A stretch of DNA of 64,000 nucleotides, from the NCBI GenBank assembly GCA_016841265.1, contig JAENZL010000004.1, forward strand, positions 50,108 through 114,107, given 5' to 3'. The notes under the pieces were generated by a model. The model did not search any database. It was not told where the DNA came from and was given only the letters and a program-made list of their open reading frames with translations. Made by a program: the position numbers and the translations under genes. This document shows, in pieces, positions 17,661 through 27,008 of the stretch (the stretch's first letter is position 1; every line of letters begins with the position of its first letter). Origin of the DNA: Methanobacteriota archaeon (lineage in GTDB: Archaea; Halobacteriota; Methanosarcinia; Methanosarcinales; Methanosarcinaceae).

Positions 17661-18917
17661 TCAAAATACAGGAATCAAGCCCGGGTTATCCCCTGTAATG
17701 CACTCTCCACCCTCCTTTGTTACTATGAAGGTATTTTCGATTCCCACCATCCCTATGTTTTCAATTCCCTTTTTGGGTTCCAGGGCAAATACCATTCCTT
17801 CCTGCAGGGGCTCGTCAAATCCTCTGGCAATTACGGGGGTTTCATCGACAAATAAGCCAATCCCATGCCCGAGGAACTTTACTTTATGGTTCCCAAAGCC
17901 CATGAAATTTACCAGGAATTCCTCATCCAGCTTATTCATTATGGTATTGTAGATTTCCGAGGGTATGGCGCCGGGTTTTAACATCGATGCAGCTTCATTC
18001 TGTATATCCACGCATTTCCTGTGGATATCTACGGCATATTGGGGAAGAGCTGATCCGAACATGTATGTCGTGGTTTTATCGGTATGATAACCTTCAACTT
18101 CGCAGCCGATATCAACAAAGACCAGGTCGCCTTTCTTTAATTTCCGATCCCGGCTTCCAAGTTCGGGTACTGCAGGACTCAGCCCGCGCTTTCCGCCGGG
18201 CCCGTTGAAATAACACGGGTAAATGGAGCTTTCCCCAAAACAGACGTTTCCCAGAATCATTTTCGTATCGAACATTCCAAATCGGATTACTCCATGGTGC
18301 CCTTCCTCTATCATAAGCGAAAACAGTTCACTTTCGAGATCCGCTTCACTCATCCCTTCCCGCAACATCTCCGGCACAAGGTCTTCAAGCACATGCTGAT
18401 GAATCCTGCCGGCATCTCGCATAAGGGAGAGTTCATATTCGCTTTTTACGGCCCTGACGGCAGCAATCTGGGGGTCAACGGGTTTAACAGCCTTGAAAGG
18501 GAAGTATTTTTGGAAGCGCTGGTATAAAGCCAGCGGGACTACCTCGGTTTCCAGATAGACCGTATCCGGAAGCTTGCTTGAATTACCTGCATTACCTGCA
18601 TTATCCGCTTTACCTGCATCACTTGTCCTGCTAACCTTGCCTATACTCCCTGCTGCATCCCGGAAGCTGTTCATAGGTTCTATATTGGAAAATAGTGATT
18701 CGTCCAGAGCCCTTTCATAGCTGCGCCGGACCCAGAATGTTGCGTCTCCGTTCTTCGGGATAATTAGCATTCCGTCCTGCATCGTGCCGGTAAAGTAGTA
18801 AAGGTTAATTTTGCTGAAGATTACGGCGATTTCCCAGTAGGGGTTCGATGCATCCATCCGTTTTCTGAAGCGATACATACGGTTTTCAAGTTCAGATGAA
18901 GGTACTTTCTTCGTCAT
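17661..18917 (-). CDS. M24-family metallopeptidase (Xaa-Pro peptidase like)
   Basis: A 418-residue pita-bread fold peptidase likely to remove N-terminal residues before proline or act as a related aminopeptidase. All five metal ligands expected of the family are visible: Asp in VFVDIG, Asp in YHTDKT, His in GHGIGL, Glu in LEPK and Glu in GIENTF. The N-terminal creatinase-like half (residues 1-150) contains a low-complexity linker ([15 protein letters not shown]) encoded by a short DNA repeat, which is uncommon. It is transcribed alone, from the spacer shared with the DUF2284 gene. Confidence 0.9.
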   Translation of the reverse strand: MTKKVPSSELENRMYRFRKRMDASNPYWEIAVIFSKINLYYFTGTMQDGMLIIPKNGDATFWVRRSYERALDESLFSNIEPMNSFRDAAGSIGKVSRTSDAGKADNAGNAGNSSKLPDTVYLETEVVPLALYQRFQKYFPFKAVKPVDPQIAAVRAVKSEYELSLMRDAGRIHQHVLEDLVPEMLREGMSEADLESELFSLMIEEGHHGVIRFGMFDTKMILGNVCFGESSIYPCYFNGPGGKRGLSPAVPELGSRDRKLKKGDLVFVDIGCEVEGYHTDKTTTYMFGSALPQYAVDIHRKCVDIQNEAASMLKPGAIPSEIYNTIMNKLDEEFLVNFMGFGNHKVKFLGHGIGLFVDETPVIARGFDEPLQEGMVFALEPKKGIENIGMVGIENTFIVTKEGGECITGDNPGLIPVF

Positions 18918-19124
18918 GGGGATCCCTATTAAGATTATTTGTTACAAATTATAGAAGTGTAACCCACGCAGCGGAAAATGCAGCCAGAATAGTGAAAAGT
19001 ATAACTTACCAGTAAAAGGAACAGCAAATTTGGGGTAAATTGTCAAAGTTAGTAAAGTTATATGAGTGCAGTTACCAAATTATATCAAGCACAAATTCTA
19101 AAATTAAAAAGAAGGGGGATTGAA

Positions 19125-19664
19125 TTGACCGAAAATTTCAACAACCTGATTGAAAAAGCCTCAAACCTGGGGCTTAAAGCCTACCCGCTTGAATCGGGAG
19201 ATATTGCGGTGGAAAACCGGATCGCATTGAAGTGCGCCTACGGCTGCAAAAGCTATGGGAAACGGCTGAGCTGCCCACCCCACATTATTTCCATTGACGA
19301 ATTCAGGCAGGTCCTTCAGGAATACAGCAACGCGCTGCTCCTTGTGGAAGAACATGACACTTCAGAAGTGCAGGATATCCTTGAAGTCTGGGGGGATTAC
19401 AGGAAAGAGTCTTTCCGGAAGATGTTCGAGCTCGAACAGGAAGCTTTCAGGAAAGGTTTCATCTATGCCCACCTGCTCAGGCCCGGGTCCTGCAACGAAT
19501 GCGACAAATGCAACCTTGAAAGGTGCGTAAAACCTGAAAGAAGGCGCTTTGCCCCGGAAGCTGTGGGGGTAAACCTGCAGAAGGTAATGGAAAGGGCAGG
19601 AGTCGACTTAAAATTCTGCAAGCCCGAAAAAACGATGTGTGTGGGGATTTTGCTGGTGGAGTGA
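19125..19664 (+). CDS. DUF2284 putative metal-binding protein
   Basis: A Cys-rich protein of about 179 residues with the DUF2284 layout: KCAYGCKSYGKRLSCPP near the start and CNECDKCNLERC in the second half, followed by a late Cys pair. The spacing suits binding of one or more Fe-S clusters or metals; function is unknown. I chose the TTG at 19125, which has GGGGGAT at 19114-19120, over an in-frame ATG at 19062 with no ribosome-binding site and a poorly conserved-looking extension. Confidence 0.75.
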   Translation: MTENFNNLIEKASNLGLKAYPLESGDIAVENRIALKCAYGCKSYGKRLSCPPHIISIDEFRQVLQEYSNALLLVEEHDTSEVQDILEVWGDYRKESFRKMFELEQEAFRKGFIYAHLLRPGSCNECDKCNLERCVKPERRRFAPEAVGVNLQKVMERAGVDLKFCKPEKTMCVGILLVE

Positions 19665-19732
19665 AAAGGTTTCGCCCAACCTTCACTGCCCTGTGCCATT
19701 CCCGATCCTCACTACCCTGCACCCCCCAATCT

Positions 19733-21502
19733 TCACTGCCCTTCCATAAAGGCACTTGCATCGACAATCCCGTAGCCGAAGATGCTGTCGTATCCGGGGG
19801 TTCCCAGGTCTCCTGCTGTGGAACATAAGATTTCCCGTATTTCACTGCCGTTTATCTCCGGATGGGTGCTCCAGATCAGGGCAGCAACCCCGGCTACGTA
19901 GGGAGCCGAAGCGCTGGTGCCTGCAAAAAGATTCTTGCTTTCTTCCGTGCCCCTGAGTTCCATGGAACCGGGACCGCAGAGGTCCGGCTTTTCCCTGACT
20001 TCGTACTGCGGGGAATAGATGCTTACCAGTCCCCGGGAAGAGTAAGGAGCAATGCCAGAAGCCCCTTTTTCCAAACCTACCGGACCAACCGAACCGGGAG
20101 AATATGTAGAATCAACCGCCCCGACACAGAGCACCCCCGGGACAGCCGGGTGTCCGAATACCGAATCCTCTTCGACCAGGTTGTCAGGGTAGACGTCCCT
20201 GCAGGATTCCGGATAGATGAACACTTCCAGCACCTTTGGCTCTCCTGAATACTTTTCAATACAGACCATTCCTTTCCTGGCTGTTATTTCCGGGTTCGCG
20301 TATCTAAAGAACTCCAGGGGAACGCCTTTTCCGTCCTGGGAATTTTTGCTTGAAGCAAGTTCCTCTCCATCGGAACAGTCCTTGAGGTAGAGGTCGTAAT
20401 CGTTTTCCGAAGCGTCCCAGGGGTCATTCCACTGGAGGACCACGGTCACTTCCCCGCCAGGAGGGATGTCAACATAAAGGTTTTTAGAGCTGCTATTCCC
20501 TGAGCTGAAATCATGCCAACCTGAGCCGTCATCGAAAAACATGCCCTGGTAGTGACGGCTCGCATCATTGCCTGCAGCACTTACATAAAGGAGGTCCCGG
20601 CTTTCAAGGGCTTCCCGGACATGGGAAGCGACGACCCCGTCTTCGAAGAAAGGCTCGTCCGGCCAGCCGATGTCATCACAGATGACCTGGCAGCCCTCGG
20701 CAAGGAGAGCATCGACCGCTTTGTTAAATTCAAATTTGTTGCTGCCTGCCTCGTGGAAATACAGCTCAGCATCCGGGGCGATACCATGCACTATTTCGAG
20801 CATAGCCGTGCCTTCGTCCCCCTTTCCTGCGGCAAGGACATGCACATCCCCGGGAAGAGCCCCCGCAGCCTGAGCTCCGGCAAAAGAATCCACTCCATCG
20901 GAGATGATCCCGACCCTGACCCCCTTTCCCGAGACTTCGTTGAACGTCCCGAAGTTTTCCAGCCCTGGGATGTGGGAATTTCCATCCTGGTAATTTCCGC
21001 CATGAGGAAAAACTTTTCTGACCAGAGGGGGTGATACTGTCCGGATTCCCCGGACTTCCTCCAGCAAAACAAGCGCTTCAAGGGAGACGGGATTCACCCG
21101 GGCCACAGCAACATGATTGTTTTCGTCCCTCTCCGTGACCCGGACAAAAGGGTCAAGCACATGGGTACTGAAAGCCGGAAAGAGGTATATGTACACCAGG
21201 CCCTCCTGTTCATCTATCTCTCTTGTATCTCTTGTATCTCTTGTATCTCTAATCTCTCTTATCTCCCCCATATCTCCCGTCTCTCCGATCTCCCTTATCT
21301 CTCCCGGATCAGAAACCTCAATTATCTCACCAGGTCCGGTTTTCAAATTTACCTCATCCGGAACTAAAAAAAATCCTGAGGGCCAGGCCTGTCCTGGAGC
21401 CCATCCCTGGAGCTTATCGATCCCACTCTCCTCCGAAGTTTTGAAACAGGGAGAGAAAAATATGCCTGTGACAGCTACTGCTGCTATAAACACATATAAC
21501 AC
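19733..21502 (-). CDS. subtilase-fold serine protease with Glu at the His position
   Basis: A 589-residue secreted or membrane-anchored protease. The first 18 residues form a signal-like hydrophobic segment. Residues 58-98 are a low-complexity stretch of GEIREI/DTR repeats. The catalytic domain has VGIISDG (Asp202), AAGND (oxyanion Asn) and GTSASAPYVAG (Ser530). Where subtilisins have His in HGTxxA, this protein reads DEGTAMLEI (Glu230), a pattern seen in sedolisin-like members of the subtilase fold that use Glu/Asp/Ser. The insert at about residues 330-420 looks like a beta-sandwich. Start is a GTG at 21502. Stands alone, 68 bp from the convergent DUF2284 gene. Confidence 0.85.
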   Translation of the reverse strand: MLYVFIAAVAVTGIFFSPCFKTSEESGIDKLQGWAPGQAWPSGFFLVPDEVNLKTGPGEIIEVSDPGEIREIGETGDMGEIREIRDTRDTRDTREIDEQEGLVYIYLFPAFSTHVLDPFVRVTERDENNHVAVARVNPVSLEALVLLEEVRGIRTVSPPLVRKVFPHGGNYQDGNSHIPGLENFGTFNEVSGKGVRVGIISDGVDSFAGAQAAGALPGDVHVLAAGKGDEGTAMLEIVHGIAPDAELYFHEAGSNKFEFNKAVDALLAEGCQVICDDIGWPDEPFFEDGVVASHVREALESRDLLYVSAAGNDASRHYQGMFFDDGSGWHDFSSGNSSSKNLYVDIPPGGEVTVVLQWNDPWDASENDYDLYLKDCSDGEELASSKNSQDGKGVPLEFFRYANPEITARKGMVCIEKYSGEPKVLEVFIYPESCRDVYPDNLVEEDSVFGHPAVPGVLCVGAVDSTYSPGSVGPVGLEKGASGIAPYSSRGLVSIYSPQYEVREKPDLCGPGSMELRGTEESKNLFAGTSASAPYVAGVAALIWSTHPEINGSEIREILCSTAGDLGTPGYDSIFGYGIVDASAFMEGQ

Positions 21503-21914
21503 TTTTAGGGTGTAACTCCCCAGTTACCCCCACCCCCGGTACTTGCTTACGTATTAACGCGAAAATAAACAGGAAATAACCCGGAAAAGAATGCCATGAA
21601 GAGACATAATCCTAAACAAAGTTATCCCCTGTAGACAACACTCCCACATTAACAAATTATTTAGTAAATAGGGGCACCTACATTATAAATATATCTACAA
21701 TGATAGAGGGGGAGAATTTGAAAATGCTCGGGCAAAAAAACCGAATTGATTAAAAACTTTAGCCCCGTAGTACCCAGGATATCTGCCAGGTAACCTGCAA
21801 AAATAACAGCGACATAACTTGGAAATTATACTTTGATGTAAAAAATGAGAGAAGGTATATTAAGCACCCCGGATATGTTATGGGGTGACATAGCAAACTG
21901 GAGGTTTAGGTGAA
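21503..21914. other. leader region of the F420H2:NADP oxidoreductase gene
   Basis: No full gene. A TATA element (ACATTATAAATATATC, about 21680-21696) is followed by GAGGGGGAG and a 12-codon frame from a TTG at 21718 that ends TAA, which could be a leader peptide or a decayed start. Just before the fno ribosome-binding site is a hairpin, CACCCC (21865-21870) pairing with GGGGTG (21882-21887), that could affect translation. Confidence 0.4.
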
Positions 21915-22622
21915 TTGAATTCTGAAAAGCTGAAAATAGCTGTCCTGGGAGGAACCGGCAATATAGGAGAAGGCCTGGTGCTAAGGCTTGCCCTTCAAAA
22001 CCTGATGGACGAAGGAGTTAAAAATGAAATAATCATCGGGTCCAGATCGCCGGAAGCTGCAGAGGAAGCTGCAAAAAAAGCGTTAGGAGAACTTGAGAAC
22101 TGCGGTTTTGACACCACAGAAATCAGGATCGCCGGAAACAGCAACCTTGAAGCCGCAAAGGCAGCCGACCTCATCGTCCTCACAATCCGTTTCGATAATG
22201 TTCCATCCCTGCTAGAGGAAATCCACGAGGCCATTGAAGGCAAAATCCTTATCAGCCCCGTTGTTCCCATGGCAAAAGCAGGCCCTCTCTTCGAATACAG
22301 ACCCCCGGCCGAAGGCTCGGCAGCCCAGGCAATCCGGGAAATGACCCCGGAGTCAACAAAAGTAGTCGCAGCTTTCCACAATATTGCAGCCAGGAAATTA
22401 AAAGACATCGTCAAATGCAAGGCAGTCAACGATTCCGTAATCTGCAGTGACGATGAAGAAGCGAAGAAACTTGTCATGGAACTGACCCGCCATATGGGCT
22501 GCCTGAAACCCCTGGACGGCGGACCCCTGAAGAACGCAAACACAATTGAATCCCTCACCCCACTTTTAATAAATCTCGCAAAACTCAACGGGATGAAAGA
22601 CCTGGGTGTAAACTTCTCCTGA
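21915..22622 (+). CDS. fno: F420H2:NADP oxidoreductase
   Basis: Transfers hydride between F420H2 and NADP+, supplying NADPH for biosynthesis. The N-terminal Rossmann motif LGGTGNIGEGL and the NADP-specific IGSRSPEAAEEAA loop (the Ser-Arg that binds the 2'-phosphate) are intact, as are VPMAK and AFHNIAA in the F420-facing half. 235 residues is near the family length. The start is a TTG at 21915 with GGAGG at 21900-21904. It lies upstream of hdrCB on the same strand but 615 bp away, so it is a separate transcript. Confidence 0.93.
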   Translation: MNSEKLKIAVLGGTGNIGEGLVLRLALQNLMDEGVKNEIIIGSRSPEAAEEAAKKALGELENCGFDTTEIRIAGNSNLEAAKAADLIVLTIRFDNVPSLLEEIHEAIEGKILISPVVPMAKAGPLFEYRPPAEGSAAQAIREMTPESTKVVAAFHNIAARKLKDIVKCKAVNDSVICSDDEEAKKLVMELTRHMGCLKPLDGGPLKNANTIESLTPLLINLAKLNGMKDLGVNFS

Positions 22623-23237
22623 AATATTTCCTAGAGGAGTTCGACCTTAAAACAGGGAAAAACGCAAAAATCCTGTTTACTCCATAAAAAAGGCAGAGAA
22701 CTCCCCACCCAGGAGAAGCCCGCAGGAAAAAATTCCGGAGGCAAACTCCCGGGCAAAAAAGTCTGGGATTATCGGACTTCAGGGAATGATCATTGCCACT
22801 TATTTTATATATATTGAGAGATATAATAAGAGAATATAGGACAGGGACAGACAGAAAGGGCATTTTTCTGAAAAAAGGCGTTCATTACCTTTACGGACTT
22901 TTTAAAGCCTTAGGGTCTTTATTATGGAAAAATGTTTGGATTAAAGGCTTGGATTGAAGGCTTAGATAAAAGGCTTGGATTGAAGGCTTGGATAAAAGGC
23001 TTGGAACCAAATTTACCAGCCTGACAAAAGGTAATTCAACCCCGTGAACAAATTTGATCTACATTAAATATTATGAGAGTTATAGGATAATATACAGAAG
23101 AGGGAAAAATTGTTATTTCTGGAACATTTGAAGCGCTACCGCGGTCGGGTAATACTTCATTTAGAAGCGTGCAGCTTCAATCTCAACTTTGCTATTTCTA
23201 AAACGGACCAAACCAAAAAATCAGCCGGTGAACCTGT
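22623..23237. repeat. spacer with 13-bp tandem repeat before hdrC
   Basis: Between 22938 and 23008 a 13-bp unit (GGCTTGGATTGAA alternating with GGCTTGGATAAAA) is repeated about five times. The rest of the spacer shows only AT-rich possible promoter sequence near 23063-23095 (TTAAATATTATG, ATAATATAC). A 92-codon minus-strand frame at 22585 overlaps the fno end and lacks coding character. Confidence 0.75.
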
Positions 23238-23726
23238 ATGAGTGATGACGAAGAAGTATTGGAAGTTTTAAAGGCTGCAGGGATTGACATTCTTTCCTGC
23301 ATGCACTGCGGCACATGCACCGGAAGCTGCCCTTCGGGAAGACATACCGGGCTAAATACCAGGAGAATCCTGAGGGACGCGCGCAAGAACAGGCCTGTCC
23401 TGGAAGATAAGGACCTGTGGCTCTGCACCACCTGTTACACCTGTCAGGAACGCTGCCCCAGAGGGATCAAAATCACAGATGCCCTGCTGGAAATCCGCAG
23501 GCTTGCGGTCCGGAAAGGGTTCATGCTGCCCGAGCACCGACGGGTTTCGGAAATGGTGCTGGAATACGGACATGCCGTCCCGCTTGACGAGGAAACCAGG
23601 AAAAAGAGGGAAGAACTGGGGCTGGACCCGCTCCCAAACACGGCTCAGCACTCCCCGGAAGCCCTGGAACAGGTAAAAACCCTCCTTAGAACCTGCAGAT
23701 TCGATGAACTGACGGCTGAAAAATAA
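23238..23726 (+). CDS. hdrC: CoB-CoM heterodisulfide reductase subunit C
   Basis: Fe-S subunit of soluble heterodisulfide reductase that carries electrons to HdrB. Two [4Fe-4S] motifs are visible: CMHCGTCTGSC near residue 20 and CTTCYTCQERC near residue 58. Length (162) is typical. hdrB follows after 15 bp; hdrA is not present. Methanosarcina species carry a separate hdrC2-hdrB2 pair encoded apart from hdrA2, and this stand-alone arrangement fits that set, although I cannot prove which paralogue it is. Confidence 0.93.
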   Translation: MSDDEEVLEVLKAAGIDILSCMHCGTCTGSCPSGRHTGLNTRRILRDARKNRPVLEDKDLWLCTTCYTCQERCPRGIKITDALLEIRRLAVRKGFMLPEHRRVSEMVLEYGHAVPLDEETRKKREELGLDPLPNTAQHSPEALEQVKTLLRTCRFDELTAEK

Positions 23727-23741
23727 AAAGAGGACTTTACT

Positions 23742-24644
23742 ATGACAAAATTATCACTCTTTCTCGGCTGCATAGTCCCAAACCGTTACCCGGGTATTGA
23801 AAATGCCACAAAGCTCTGCCTTGAGAAACTTGACCTTGACGTGGTCGACCTGCCCGGAGCCTCGTGCTGCCCTGCCCCCGGGGTTTTCAAGTCTTTTGAT
23901 AAGGGGACCTGGCTATCTCTTGCTGCCAGGAACGTCGTCATTTCCGAAAAAATGGAAAGGGATGTGCTGACCATCTGCAATGGCTGCTATGGTTCTCTTG
24001 CGGATGCCAACATTGAGCTGAAAAGCGACCCCGAAATGAAAGCCCAGACGAACATGTGCCTGAAAGGAATCGGCATGGAGTACCAGGGCACAGTAGAAGT
24101 CAGGCACATCATAGAACTGCTCTATGAAGAAATCGGGCCTGAAAAGCTCAAAACTTACGTTACTACCCCCCTTGACCTGAAAGTAGCCCTCCACTACGGC
24201 TGCCACCTGATAAAGCCTACAAAAGAAAGAAAACTCGGAAACTCGGAAAATCCTACTTTCTTTGACGAACTGGTCGAAGCCACGGGGGCTGAAAGTGTGG
24301 ATTACACTGACAAAATGATGTGCTGTGGAGCAGGGGGCGGGGTGCGCTCGGGACACATAGAAGAATCCCTGGAAATGCTCGAGCACAAACTGGCATGCAT
24401 CCAGCGGGCCGGAGTGGACTGTATAGTCAACGCATGTCCCTTCTGCCACCTCCAGTTTGACAAAGGTCAGCTTGCAGTGAACGAAAAATTCGGAACGGAC
24501 TATTCCATCCCGGTCCTGCATTATTCCCAGCTCCTGGGCCTGGCCCTGGGGATCTCTCCCGATAAGCTCGGGATTGAGCAAAACGCAGTCCAGAACCTGG
24601 AATTCCTGGCAAAAGTATATGAAATCAATGCAGGAATAAGGTAA
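23742..24644 (+). CDS. hdrB: CoB-CoM heterodisulfide reductase subunit B
   Basis: Catalytic subunit that reduces the CoM-S-S-CoB heterodisulfide at two noncubane Fe-S clusters. Both CCG-type cysteine sets are visible: LGC...SCC...CNGC in the first half, and CHL...MMCCGAGGG...CPFC in the second. 300 residues is the normal length. It follows hdrC by 15 bp, with an AAAAAGAGGA ribosome-binding region. The complex is expected to be cytoplasmic and to work with an HdrA encoded elsewhere. Confidence 0.95.
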   Translation: MTKLSLFLGCIVPNRYPGIENATKLCLEKLDLDVVDLPGASCCPAPGVFKSFDKGTWLSLAARNVVISEKMERDVLTICNGCYGSLADANIELKSDPEMKAQTNMCLKGIGMEYQGTVEVRHIIELLYEEIGPEKLKTYVTTPLDLKVALHYGCHLIKPTKERKLGNSENPTFFDELVEATGAESVDYTDKMMCCGAGGGVRSGHIEESLEMLEHKLACIQRAGVDCIVNACPFCHLQFDKGQLAVNEKFGTDYSIPVLHYSQLLGLALGISPDKLGIEQNAVQNLEFLAKVYEINAGIR

Positions 24645-24703
24645 AAACAAAGAACGGAGTTCCGGATTCAAAAGGCTTTAATGTGAATTCCGGAGCTAAA
24701 AGC

Positions 24704-25132
24704 TCAGTTTCCCTCATTTTTTTGCAGGTACCAGAGGCACTTTTGCCTCCACCTGCAACTTCCGCAGACCTCCTCAATATCGGAGGGGTTTTTAAATTTT
24801 GTATTGACAAGTCTGAAAAGCTCTTTTGCTTCCCCAACAGTTTGTTCTTCCATACCAAGCTTTTCCAGCACAAGCTGGTCCATCTTCCGGATCTTGAGCG
24901 CAAGGAAAGAATCGGAAAGTGAACATTCTTTTTTATTGGGACAGGAAACGCAGATTGCATCACATTCGGACACAAGTTCCAGATGCCCGGAAGGGGAGGC
25001 TTTAATCGATTCCAGAACCAAACGCATATTTGCCACAAACTCAGAGCTATACCCGTAACCCTGGAAGCCCTGCATGCAAAAAAGGTGATGAGCCCGGATT
25101 CTTATATATTCTGATTCGGATTCTTTGAACAT
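24704..25132 (-). CDS. DUF1284 family Cys-rich protein
   Basis: A 142-residue protein with the DUF1284 pattern: RIRAHHLFCMQGFQGYGYS at the start, then CDAICVSCPNKKEC in the middle and VCGSCRWRQKC at the end. The cysteine groups suggest Fe-S or zinc binding, possibly redox. Function is not known for the family. It is convergent with hdrB, with only about 60 bp between stops. Confidence 0.8.
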   Translation of the reverse strand: MFKESESEYIRIRAHHLFCMQGFQGYGYSSEFVANMRLVLESIKASPSGHLELVSECDAICVSCPNKKECSLSDSFLALKIRKMDQLVLEKLGMEEQTVGEAKELFRLVNTKFKNPSDIEEVCGSCRWRQKCLWYLQKNEGN

Positions 25133-25250
25133 GTTTTATCTCCGGTACAAAAAAGCTCTATATTCCAACTTTAAAAAATCCTAGTAATGGTTTGTAATGG
25201 TTTGTATTGATATGTTATTATATAAAGAGATTTTTCAGAACTCCCAAGAA

Positions 25251-25784
25251 TCATTCAATCATATCGATATCGGAACTACCCAGCTGAGAGAGTTCCTGCA
25301 CGGGAAGAAACACAGATGGGGCATCGGAATGCGCTGCAAAGAGAATATCGTACCCCGTTTTCATCCCGAGCATGATGTTCAGATCGGTTTCGTCGTCGTT
25401 CAGGAGCAGGGCCTGCCCTATGGGGTTGCAGGCAACATCAAATCTTGCGCCTTCGCATTTCCTTAACCCGAGATCAGCTTTACCGAACCCGCAGACTTTG
25501 CAGCAGACCGAAAACACTTCAAAGTACCGGGAAAGAATTTCATAGACAAGCCTGGCTTCCCTTTCGTAATCGATACAAAACGCAACCCCTATCTTCCCGT
25601 AACCCAGCTTTTTTGCATAAATTACAATTTCTTCAACCCTTGTCCTTTTTGTGAGGTCAGCCTCAAGCCACGCGGAAACCTGAAGCGATTTTAAGTCCTT
25701 GCTGCCATACTCAAGCCCCGACTTAATCACAGAACAGTTCTTGCCCTTCAAGCATTCTTTATTTTTGCATAACGCACACTGCAT
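25251..25784 (-). CDS. DUF1847 family metal-binding protein
   Basis: A 177-residue protein beginning MQCALCKNKEC, with further Cys in CCKVCGFGKADLGLRKC and CNPIGQA. This is the DUF1847 layout of a Cys-rich N-terminus followed by an alpha/beta domain. The ATG at 25784 is chosen; in-frame sequence upstream is Phe-rich read-through of A-rich DNA and is not credible protein. Function unknown; metal binding is inferred from cysteines. Confidence 0.8.
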   Translation of the reverse strand: MQCALCKNKECLKGKNCSVIKSGLEYGSKDLKSLQVSAWLEADLTKRTRVEEIVIYAKKLGYGKIGVAFCIDYEREARLVYEILSRYFEVFSVCCKVCGFGKADLGLRKCEGARFDVACNPIGQALLLNDDETDLNIMLGMKTGYDILFAAHSDAPSVFLPVQELSQLGSSDIDMIE

Positions 25785-25899
25785 TTTTACTCCCAGTGAT
25801 TTTTTTAAACAAGAAGAAAGTGTTATAAATTCATAAATAAACTTAGAAGGTATAAATATTTCCATGGAAGCCAAAAGGACAGGAGAGAAAACACAGGTA

Positions 25900-26035
25900 A
25901 AAAAGAAAAAAACAAGATTGAAAGGCTGAGAAAATGGAAAAACAAAGAAAACATAAAGAAACGGAAAAAAGGCAGAAAACATAAAGAAACGGAAAAACGA
26001 AGAAAACATAAAGAAACGAAAAAAATGTTGAAAAA
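25900..26035. repeat. A-rich degenerate tandem repeat
   Basis: Irregular repeats of a GAAAACATAAAGAAACGGAAAA-like unit (seen at about 25925-26030) fill the spacer between the DUF1847 and DUF169 genes. No gene is visible in this stretch. Confidence 0.6.
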
Positions 26036-26076
26036 TTTATAAGGGATGTAATAAAAGGGTAAAAAGGCAGAAGAAA

Positions 26077-26775
26077 TTATTTCTGCCGGGCTTTCTGCAT
26101 TGGGCCTTCGTAGATCTTTTCGAGAGCGCTGACGATTTCCTCGATCTTGCTGAAGGGGATCCCAACAAGCATTTCGTCATCCTCGATGTCCGTGGACCTG
26201 CGGCAGCCGAAGCATCCGAGGGAGAGGTTGATTTCCCCGGTCAGGGTAGGGAGGATGGTCGTATCGGCACAGGTCGCCTGGAAAGCCGCAGTGCTGAAGT
26301 TTACCCTTCCGCCTTTGTAGAAGGTGCTTGCCGGGACAATCCAGTAGATAGTCTCAGGCCTGTCCACAAGGATTATAGAATCGGGGTCAACTTTTGCGTC
26401 CTTGAGGGGGCAGACTACGGTTGCAATCCGGCTTCCTGGCTCAAAAGTCGGGCGCTGGGCGACCATTTCGGCTGCAGCTTCTGCGCTATCAAACATGCCA
26501 ATATTTTTATGGAAATCGCCGGAAGCCACTTTATCAGGAGTAACAAGAATTCCCAGGCTCGAACCTCCGACCACACAAGCGTGCTTGTCTGCCGGGACTA
26601 CAAGAGACTCGCCTTTCCGGGCTCTCATGATGGACTGGCAGTGACGGATGTTTTTCTCGGGAATATTATATCCCTCAGGAATGGGTTCACCTTTCTTAAC
26701 AACCTTCACTGCTACAGGTTCATATCTCAGATCCAGTATCTTGACAAGTTTCTCTGAAATTTCAGCGTAATCCAT
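26077..26775 (-). CDS. DUF169 family protein
   Basis: A 232-residue protein with the DUF169 pattern: EPVAVKVV near residue 20, HCQSIMRARKG with a conserved Cys, KHACVVGGSSLG, and a C-terminal LGCFGCRRSTDIEDDEMLVGIP signature. Conserved Cys residues hint at cofactor or metal binding. DUF169 proteins are frequent in methanogens and have no agreed function. It stands alone, with 233 bp of AT-rich spacer on its 5' side. Confidence 0.85.
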   Translation of the reverse strand: MDYAEISEKLVKILDLRYEPVAVKVVKKGEPIPEGYNIPEKNIRHCQSIMRARKGESLVVPADKHACVVGGSSLGILVTPDKVASGDFHKNIGMFDSAEAAAEMVAQRPTFEPGSRIATVVCPLKDAKVDPDSIILVDRPETIYWIVPASTFYKGGRVNFSTAAFQATCADTTILPTLTGEINLSLGCFGCRRSTDIEDDEMLVGIPFSKIEEIVSALEKIYEGPMQKARQK

Positions 26776-27008
26776 TTAAATTCCTCACCAACTATTTATT
26801 AAATATTAATAACAGGCTGTTACATTATCTAACTTTCGAATAATATCTTTTTAAACTTATCTATTCCTGAAACCCGCACCGGCCTGTTTTCAAGCCAGCC
26901 GGAATTGCCATCGTTTTTGAGGAAAAATAAAAATATGAGATATTAAAATTGAAATTGTTAAGATTTATTCATTTCAAGGAACGCCATCCCCGATCCTATA
27001 AAGGACAG

